21,752 bases of DNA from Ochromonas danica. Taxonomy: Eukaryota > Sar > Chrysophyceae > Chromulinales > Chromulinaceae. The notes beneath the pieces are model-generated. The model was not told where the DNA came from, made no database searches, and saw nothing but the letters and a program-made list of their open reading frames with translations. Positions 16,701 through 21,752 of the stretch are shown here, in pieces (the first letter of the stretch is position 1; each line of letters begins with the position of its first letter). Where the stretch lies: contig VKHL01000266.1 in NCBI GenBank assembly GCA_015146655.1, positions 1 through 21,752 on the forward strand, given 5' to 3'. A program made the position numbers and the translations under genes.

Positions 16701-19700
16701 CGCTGATAGTCCTCGCTTAGCGGAAACACTCTTCCGCAAGATGGCTGTCTTTGGCTACCGCGAGAGCACCTCCGAGGAGGTGCACTGGAGGAGGAGGAGG
16801 GGCGGGGAGGATCTCTTCGAGCCAAGTCGTCGCTGCTACGAGCTTCTGCTGGCTATTTATACCTCATCTAAGCTACCCAAGGCGGCGAGCAAGGCACAGG
16901 AGGTAGTCGACTACCTGCTTGCCCTTCCTCCTCCTCCTCCTCCTCCTCCTGCGGACCATGCCATAGGCGAGAACACCATGCTGCCATTCCGTGCGGATGT
17001 GTTCGCTTGGATGGTGCGGTCCTGGTCGACTTCTGCCTCTGCCTACCCAGAGGGCGTGGCGGAGGAGGAGGTGGAGTACAACTACCTGCTCTGCTCCAAC
17101 TACCTGGGAGAGGGTCCCCCGGAGCTTCAGTCCGCCTTCCTCATGTACCTCCTTCACAAGGGACGCACTTCATCGGCTTGTGACTTGTTGCTCGCCATGG
17201 CAGCCTCACAGTCAGCCAGTGGTAGTGGTTGTGGCACCTCCTCGGCAGTGGCGTCCCCCTTACCCCCCCTTAAGGCAGTGCACAGGGGAGATCGAGTGAA
17301 CACCACCTCAATACAAACCTTTTCTACCGCGGCGTCGCCCAGGCTAGAGACCTATCGCCTGCTTTGCTACCTCTTCGCTGCTGGTGGTGGTGATGGTGCT
17401 GCTACCTCTAATTCCACTGCACTGGTTGGGGCTCAAGCGGTGCTAGCACGAGCTCGTCGCCGCGGGCTGAAGGGCAGGCAGCTGGCCATCCCCTATACCC
17501 TCCTCTTCCACGCTTACCACCACACCCTGTCAGACCTCCTCCTCCTCCGCCCCCCAGTGCCAGGTAGTGACGGTAGTAGCACAGTGCGTGGTAGAGCACT
17601 ACCTCCTGTCACCGAAGAGGTGCGGCACTATGTGCACAGGAGGTGTGAAGAGGTAGTCTCTCTGTGGCAGTCGCTCAACCAACCCAACCCCTCCTCCTCC
17701 TCCTCCACCACCACCACCTCCACCTCCTCGCTTTCGCTGGATAGCTCCGCCCTCATCGCTGTGGTCGAAGTGGTCCTCCTGCAGAGCGACTGGCTGCGGC
17801 CTGGTTTGCTCATCGCGCAGCTCGACCGCCTCCTCCAGCCCTTCCTCAACAGAGGCGGCAAGGTCAGCTCATACCTCTACCTCCTCCTCCTGCGCACCTG
17901 GGAGAGGTACACCGTTCAAGAGGCTTTCGCCCGAGCCACGCGCCTGCTGGGTAGTGTTGACTTCTTGCAGGAGGAGGTGGCGCAGGAGGTGTTCACTGCC
18001 TACCTCAACGCCTTCTCTCATCGCTACCCACTAGCCTGCGTGCACCTCCTCGGCCACCTCCTCAATCACCAAGTAGCGCTGCACAGTAGTGTCTACTCCT
18101 CCCTGCTGGGCCACCTCCTGCACTACGCCTACAGCTCTACCTCTAACACCTCTGAGGTAGAGGAGGGAAGACAACAAGCTACCTTTGATCCAACTATCGG
18201 AGCTATCAGAGGGGATGAGGGAGGAGGAGGTGGTGGTGGTGGCAAGGGTAGCAGTGCGAGCTATCTAGCTGCTGCAGACCACCTCCTCGCAACGATGCAG
18301 TGTTTGGGGTACAAGGTATCCGCAGAGGCCTACTCTGCCATCTTCAAGATGGTAGCTGCTAGTTCAACCTCGAAGAGATATCCACAGCGCACCTTCGAGG
18401 CCTTCCGTCACGTGGTATTGGCTGGCGGTCGAGTGGACAACCAAATGCTAACCTACCTCTTGCAGTCCCTCCTGCGCAGCACAGCAGTGTGGGGAGGAGA
18501 GGGAGGTAGAAGTGGTAGCAGCAGCGGCAATGGTCCCCTCAATACTTCCACTCTAGCACAGCAGGCAGCACTCTACGGTAGCGCTGCCTGGGAGATGGTC
18601 TTCAAACCAACGCAGCAACACCTCCGAGGAGGTGCTATTAGTAGGCAAGAGGGAGGAGGAGGAGGAGGGGAACCTCGTCACCCCCCAACCTTCCTCTATA
18701 ACCTTCTCCTCAGTCTCTACACTCGATCTACCTTACCACATGCCCCGGATATTGTCCAGGGAATACTTGAGGAGATGATCGCACAGTCTACTACCTCCTC
18801 CACCACCAACTCCTCCTCCTCCTCCTCCTCCTCCTCCTCCACTACTACTACCAGCAGCAGCTCATCGCAGTGCTCACCAGACCTCACCACCTTCAACACG
18901 GTGCTGACCTGCTATGTGAAGTATGGGCTGCACTATTCCGATGCCCGCGTGACTTCTCTGCTACAGGCCATGACCTCTCTGCACGTGCAGCCTGATGTCG
19001 TCACATACACCATCCTCCTGCAGAGTCTGGGCAGCAAGGGACGGGCCCCGGAACTCGCCAGCCAAGTCTTTGCTAGCATGCAACGGGCTGGAGTGGTACC
19101 TGACGTGCGCGCCTGGACCATCTTGATCACCATTTGGGCAGAGAGCGATCGAGAGGACAAGGAGCTGCAGGTCAAGGCGTTGCTCCAGCGCATGAAAGAG
19201 AGCGGGCTGAAGCCCAACGTAGTCACCTACACGACCATGTTGACGATGTGGGGACGGTCCCGTCTACCCCAGGCGGCGGAGGAGGTGGCGGCCATCCTGC
19301 GCACTATGCAGCGCATGCATCAGACGCTAGACCCCGTGCTGTACGCCTCGCTGCTCTCTGCTCTCGCCCAATCCTCGCCTTTCTCCGCCAACAACAAGAC
19401 CAACAACAACAACTCAACTGCTACCACTAACAGTAACACTAGTACTAGTACTAGCTCTGTGGTGGTGGCGAGGAGTGTGTCGTATCGAGCGTTGGACGTC
19501 CTCTCCTCGATGCGCAAGCAGGGCATGTTACCCAATGTCATCCACTGGTCCATTGTCTTGCACATCTGGTGCACCTCCGAGGAGGTGGACAAGGAGGAGG
19601 TAGTGCCGCGCCTCTTCGCCGAGATGGTAGACAAGGACGGCGTCTCTCCCAACGCCGTGACCTACACCTCCTTGCTCTCCCTCTGGTCGAAGTCTACCAA

Positions 19701-21183
19701 CCGCTCCGTGGCCCTGGACAACGTGCAGCGCATCTACCAGCGCCTGCTAGTCGACCTGCCGCCTCTCGACGGCAAGAGCTTCCAGCTGCTCGTCAACGCC
19801 TTGCTGCGCCATCTCGACAGTCCGGCAACTGCTCTCGCCTACATCGACCGCCTGCTCACCGCCTACGCCTCCTACGCCATCCCGCTAGACCCCGCCGTCT
19901 ACCGCGTGCTGCTATCACAAGGGAACAAACTGAACGAGAAGGTCGAGGACCGCAAGCGCAGGGCGTTAGCCATCGCCGACTTCCTCACGATGGCTGGAGG
20001 GCCTCCACAGGCCGTGGACAAGGCGCTCTATGAAGGGCTACTCGTGCTGCTGTGCACGATCTGCCGCGGAGAAGACGAGGACATGCAGTCGCGAGCACTC
20101 GACAAGGCGCACTACCTCCTGCACCACCTCGTGGAGAGAGGGGTGCGGCCTTCGTTGACGATCTTCGCGCGCTACCTGCAAGGCCTGGCCATGACTCTGG
20201 ACCCCCCGCAGGTCGTCATGCGAGCTAGAGAGACGTTAGCAACTCTCCTGCGGCTCTACCGAGGAGGAGAAGTGCTACAAAGCGGTGCTATTGGATCTGT
20301 TGTGCGCTGTCACACCGTGTCTAACGCTCCACCAGATAGCTCTCACTTCGTTGGATACCTTCTCCTTCGCCAAATGCAATATCTGGATGTCTTCTACCAC
20401 ACTAACACCTCCTCCTCCACCACCCCCTCCTCCTCCTCCTCCTCCTCAACTGGTACAGCTAGTCCGCAGCTGAGAGATGAAATGTTCACTGACTTGCTCC
20501 TGCTGTGGCAGCGAGAGAGCTACTCGATCCAGCGTTTGCTCTACATTGACTGCCTCATGCGCATCCTGACCTTCTACCCGGCCATGCCAACAGACCCCAT
20601 CCTTGCCACAGCTTCCACTACTACTACTACTGGAGGAGGAGGAGAGGTGGAGCTGGAGGTGCGATTGCTGGCAACACTTGCGCGGCAGCAAGAAGAAGGA
20701 GCGACAAAGGTATCCGCCCTGCTGGCTACCTTCGATCGCTACTTCTTCACTCTGCGCGTGCACCTCTACCGCATCGAGAACGACTCCTCCTCCTCCACCT
20801 CCACGGCAGTGACACTGTTACCTCGCCTGCAGCAGACTCTCCGCCACATCTTGCCGCTGTTCCTGCGCTTGATCCGCAGTGACGCTCGCTATTCTCACAT
20901 GCTACCCCGCCTAGTCGCAACTCTGCGGCACAGCCTCACGGCAGAGAGTCGAGCTTCTTCTCAGAGGAGGTATTGGGAGAAGGTCTTCCAGCAGCAACAG
21001 AGCTCAGCTGGGGAGGAGGAGGAGGAGGAGACGGCAGGTAGTAGTAGCAGGAGGAGGAGGATAGTGTCTGCTACCACTCCATACAATTCCGCTGTGGCTT
21101 CGAAGATCGACCGCGCACTCATCCGCATCGAAGACAACTTGCGTGCTATTATCTCTTCCTCGAGGCTTGGGGTGGGTGTTTGA
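13711..21183 (+). CDS. Giant organelle-type pentatricopeptide repeat (PPR) protein, 2,490 aa
   Basis: A single uninterrupted frame from ATG 13711 to TGA 21181-21183. Residues about 7-24 are a hydrophobic signal-peptide-like segment ending CGA|YRR, followed by a Ser/Arg-rich, acid-poor stretch; this resembles a complex-plastid presequence with an aromatic residue at +1, though a mitochondrial destination is not excluded. PPR motifs are clearest near residues 660 (PDSTTYVVLLSIY) and 1720-2030: PDLTTFNTVLTCYV, PDVVTYTILLQSL, PDVRAWTILITIW, PNVVTYTTMLTMW, PNVIHWSIVLHIW, PNAVTYTSLLSLW, at about 37-residue spacing where contiguous. PPR proteins bind organellar RNA and guide its processing, stability or translation. 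Runs of Ser (TCC), Pro (CCT), Gly and Glu separate helical blocks. No DYW, SMR or PRORP nuclease domain is seen, so the specific RNA target is unknown. Its 3' end was copied in inverted orientation at 11441-12527. Confidence 0.9.
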   Translation: MKDSYSYLLLVQCVIFLLCITCGAYRRVPSSSSSRLFPSSLSSRSFRPFVPPLPPPPPPHWATKVMSVHSPSPLQEEEVVDILARCAINGDVRGAEEALRQLAMLDLPLPQPSTHTHELMAWTFLRSNHSERFEEAEAEVLLLLRRGGRPPEDLLCALLEGLGLCGLPQRAVALFDRYSLQTEDTGGSTTSPLLYLSLMHSWNNSRRATATAGGGGGVWISAMEDLFHRVHYLDLPVLPEMVSLYLETFCYPSTAPSPPSSSSSSLDTSSASSVSLLSVSCYPRTALRAYALYRLHSLAMASATRTRAAVLVLRAAAIALQQQNAALVVGLGGSGAGGGGGEGSRSASIPTTSSSSSSTSSGGHDVITMAEAVLQDIMTFLRTNNKQQDERKEGEEAAVEQQEEEVWRAYAEVVLANANATPEALLLLLRNISSLGSGSCGGRELCGQIASRIAHSARNHNVIVSALKECHRYRHRGDCLVLPLQSYQLCARQLAGRFNLTRAAERYILDHLLLLTATTQASSSHNTTSQCSQDAKAVLGQPALWNTFLSLAHHPPPPPPPPPPSSSWSSSSLVDSDNNATTLPDSSSSSSSFSFIPPFDRSGGGGGSAAGGWRRRRRQSSREWTTRSSSSSLQQQSNSYNKYHEVDRLLQKMESYGTTPDSTTYVVLLSIYSSSLDLPRMRALNQDMLRSSRSSSVLVSALYFNTLLRVAATSSSSSSTSSSPADVAGDKYDGSSNEEVVSSREVIQAFVQLCHDYVGSTSSGRGSTPLPLSLHLLRGEEDTSRLATALQEEEQEDDGFAYLYSAYRTLLARLPQLLPPARHHEQVEEEEDSSVVCEAEVVQAFQAMLKGLAHCPHKVFLPPLSSSSSSFEHLSSPARALSSSSTAIGRLGRERKALQLHRPPAGSTTVDLAYEVVQDLHRLLRHTPSEEVYISLLAVLHSALPIGQSSAPDRAMEIYDYLLAQASKSDDPSSSSIGVLPQEIYEQVLAILAASRRADSPRLAETLFRKMAVFGYRESTSEEVHWRRRRGGEDLFEPSRRCYELLLAIYTSSKLPKAASKAQEVVDYLLALPPPPPPPPADHAIGENTMLPFRADVFAWMVRSWSTSASAYPEGVAEEEVEYNYLLCSNYLGEGPPELQSAFLMYLLHKGRTSSACDLLLAMAASQSASGSGCGTSSAVASPLPPLKAVHRGDRVNTTSIQTFSTAASPRLETYRLLCYLFAAGGGDGAATSNSTALVGAQAVLARARRRGLKGRQLAIPYTLLFHAYHHTLSDLLLLRPPVPGSDGSSTVRGRALPPVTEEVRHYVHRRCEEVVSLWQSLNQPNPSSSSSTTTTSTSSLSLDSSALIAVVEVVLLQSDWLRPGLLIAQLDRLLQPFLNRGGKVSSYLYLLLLRTWERYTVQEAFARATRLLGSVDFLQEEVAQEVFTAYLNAFSHRYPLACVHLLGHLLNHQVALHSSVYSSLLGHLLHYAYSSTSNTSEVEEGRQQATFDPTIGAIRGDEGGGGGGGGKGSSASYLAAADHLLATMQCLGYKVSAEAYSAIFKMVAASSTSKRYPQRTFEAFRHVVLAGGRVDNQMLTYLLQSLLRSTAVWGGEGGRSGSSSGNGPLNTSTLAQQAALYGSAAWEMVFKPTQQHLRGGAISRQEGGGGGGEPRHPPTFLYNLLLSLYTRSTLPHAPDIVQGILEEMIAQSTTSSTTNSSSSSSSSSSTTTTSSSSSQCSPDLTTFNTVLTCYVKYGLHYSDARVTSLLQAMTSLHVQPDVVTYTILLQSLGSKGRAPELASQVFASMQRAGVVPDVRAWTILITIWAESDREDKELQVKALLQRMKESGLKPNVVTYTTMLTMWGRSRLPQAAEEVAAILRTMQRMHQTLDPVLYASLLSALAQSSPFSANNKTNNNNSTATTNSNTSTSTSSVVVARSVSYRALDVLSSMRKQGMLPNVIHWSIVLHIWCTSEEVDKEEVVPRLFAEMVDKDGVSPNAVTYTSLLSLWSKSTNRSVALDNVQRIYQRLLVDLPPLDGKSFQLLVNALLRHLDSPATALAYIDRLLTAYASYAIPLDPAVYRVLLSQGNKLNEKVEDRKRRALAIADFLTMAGGPPQAVDKALYEGLLVLLCTICRGEDEDMQSRALDKAHYLLHHLVERGVRPSLTIFARYLQGLAMTLDPPQVVMRARETLATLLRLYRGGEVLQSGAIGSVVRCHTVSNAPPDSSHFVGYLLLRQMQYLDVFYHTNTSSSTTPSSSSSSSTGTASPQLRDEMFTDLLLLWQRESYSIQRLLYIDCLMRILTFYPAMPTDPILATASTTTTTGGGGEVELEVRLLATLARQQEEGATKVSALLATFDRYFFTLRVHLYRIENDSSSSTSTAVTLLPRLQQTLRHILPLFLRLIRSDARYSHMLPRLVATLRHSLTAESRASSQRRYWEKVFQQQQSSAGEEEEEETAGSSSRRRRIVSATTPYNSAVASKIDRALIRIEDNLRAIISSSRLGVGV
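18809..18840 (+). repeat. Longest TCC trinucleotide run (poly-Ser) in the PPR gene
   Basis: A TCC run encoding eleven consecutive Ser inside a Ser/Thr linker just before the C-terminal PPR cluster. Similar in-frame TCC or CCT runs occur near 14488, 15371-15410, 15851, 16300, 16926, 17691 and 20428. They are hypervariable-looking linkers between helical blocks. Confidence 0.8.
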
Positions 21184-21366
21184 TGACGTCTTGTTATTGT
21201 TTGTAGAGCAAAGAGCTACAACACTATAACACTACAATACTGTAACACTATAACACTGAGAATAGGAGTAGCTAGTAGCTAGTAGTTGTAGTAGTAGTCT
21301 AGGGTTAACATTAGGGTTAACGTTAGGGTTAGGAGCGATAACTTCAATTGTAATTAGACACACACA
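19442..21366 (+). repeat. Inverted duplication, long (source) arm
   Basis: The source arm of the inverted copy at 11441-12527. It starts at the palindrome GTACTAGTAC (19442-19451) within an (AGTACT)-like Thr/Ser tract and ends in a CA run near 21366. The 831 bp absent from the copy lie at 19833-20663 and encode continuing PPR-like sequence, so this arm is the ancestral form. Confidence 0.93.
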
Positions 21367-21561
21367 CAGCATATCACACTAACAACAGACACTAAGCTAT
21401 CTAAACTATCTAAACTATCTCAATCATAGACTACAACCAATCTAGTCAATCTAGTCAATTACTGTGCAGGGATTACTTTCTTAAGTTAACTATCTAGATT
21501 GCAGATTTGGAGATCTAGGCCAAGGTCCACCCAACACCAAACAGATGAGTCCCGGACTCTA
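21184..21561. other. PPR gene 3' flank, no gene seen
   Basis: Contains an AACACTA-rich minisatellite (about 21217-21260), GCTAGTA tandem units, the telomere-like block, and short repeats CTATCTAAA and AATCTAGTC (about 21400-21465). No AATAAA signal for the PPR transcript is obvious. Confidence 0.5.
21302..21335 (+). repeat. Degenerate interstitial telomere-like hexamers (source arm)
   Basis: GGGTTA, ACATTA, GGGTTA, ACGTTA, GGGTTA, GG in a continuous 6-bp register, about 120 bp past the PPR stop codon. Three of five hexamers are perfect telomere units and the other two differ at positions 1-3. Confidence 0.8.
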
Positions 21562-21752
21562 TTACGTATCTATAGCGTGCAGAAAGGTTACACTCTCATC
21601 AAAAACACTTTTCCTCTGGTCTACACTATTTTCAAGAGATTTACTATTGGGGAAGTCACAAATTTTCTCAGAAATCATTCCTACCCCAAGAACAGAACGG
21701 AGCAAAGGAAGAAACTTCTCCAGCCTGATCAAACACGTATTTCTTTTGATCT
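21562..21752 (-). CDS. Possible C-terminal end of a minus-strand gene running off the window
   Basis: A 62-codon open frame enters from the right window edge and stops at TAA (21562-21564). Its composition is protein-like (LEKFLPLLRSVLGVGMISEK, then FDESVTFLHAID), but no family is recognised. A plus-strand frame from ATG 21545 is also open to the window end, so the choice of strand is uncertain. Confidence 0.25.
   Translation of the reverse strand, partial: IKRNTCLIRLEKFLPLLRSVLGVGMISEKICDFPNSKSLENSVDQRKSVFDESVTFLHAIDT

Noticed and set aside
19833-20663. The 831-bp segment missing from the PPR copy as an intron
   Set aside because: Its ends are TC...CG rather than GT...AG, and it encodes continuing PPR-like protein in frame. 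It is a deletion in the copy, not an intron in the gene.
2123-20663. Link between the 837-bp array period and the 831-bp deletion
   Set aside because: The similar lengths, both multiples of three, have no shared sequence or boundary motif. I treat it as coincidence.
14058-20812. Numerous alternate-frame open frames within the PPR gene
   Set aside because: They arise from GC-rich trinucleotide repeats that are open in several frames. Only the long frame carries PPR motifs and a targeting sequence.

Overview
This window looks like a chromosome-end (subtelomeric) piece of a eukaryotic nuclear genome. It opens with TTAGGG-type telomeric repeats and carries a spliced gene, a broken BED-finger hAT transposon, a very large pentatricopeptide-repeat (PPR) gene and several recent segmental rearrangements. 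The PPR protein starts with a hydrophobic signal peptide followed by a Ser/Arg-rich, acid-poor stretch. That resembles the two-part plastid presequence of algae with complex red plastids, so an ochrophyte-like alga is my best guess. The evidence for this is weak.

Layout. 1-104: telomeric repeats in a head-to-head arrangement. 105-405: no gene. 406-2380 (minus): open frames for a protein with a PD-(D/E)XK nuclease-like segment and a protein-kinase-like domain, fused at its upstream side to the edge of a repeat array. 2123-9928: a tandem array of an 837-bp unit, nine full copies plus 273 bp, with no visible differences between copies. The unit is the 3' half of a second PD-(D/E)XK gene with its 3' flank. 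9347-10824 (minus): the only complete copy of that gene, with one intron supported by splice signals and matching phase; the last array unit is its own 3' half. 10967-11440: no gene, a 17-C tract.

11441-12527 (minus): an inverted copy of the 3' end of the PPR gene with an 831-bp in-frame internal deletion. 12528-13416 (minus): a decayed hAT transposon keeping a BED zinc finger and the C-terminal dimerisation region, ending exactly where the inverted copy starts. 13417-13710: leader and promoter region of the PPR gene with eight 7-bp repeats. 13711-21183 (plus): the intronless PPR gene (2,490 residues). 21184-21752: 3' flank with degenerate telomere-like hexamers that are also part of the inverted duplication, then a possible C-terminal gene end on the minus strand.

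The two nuclease-type genes resemble the REase and REase-kinase proteins described among the Crinkler-like (CR) eukaryotic effector families, which are often expanded near chromosome ends. The PPR gene is an organelle RNA-binding housekeeping type. I see no sign that the two halves work together. The most unusual features are the near-perfect amplification of half a nuclease gene, the inverted PPR copy broken at a palindrome, and the head-to-head telomere.
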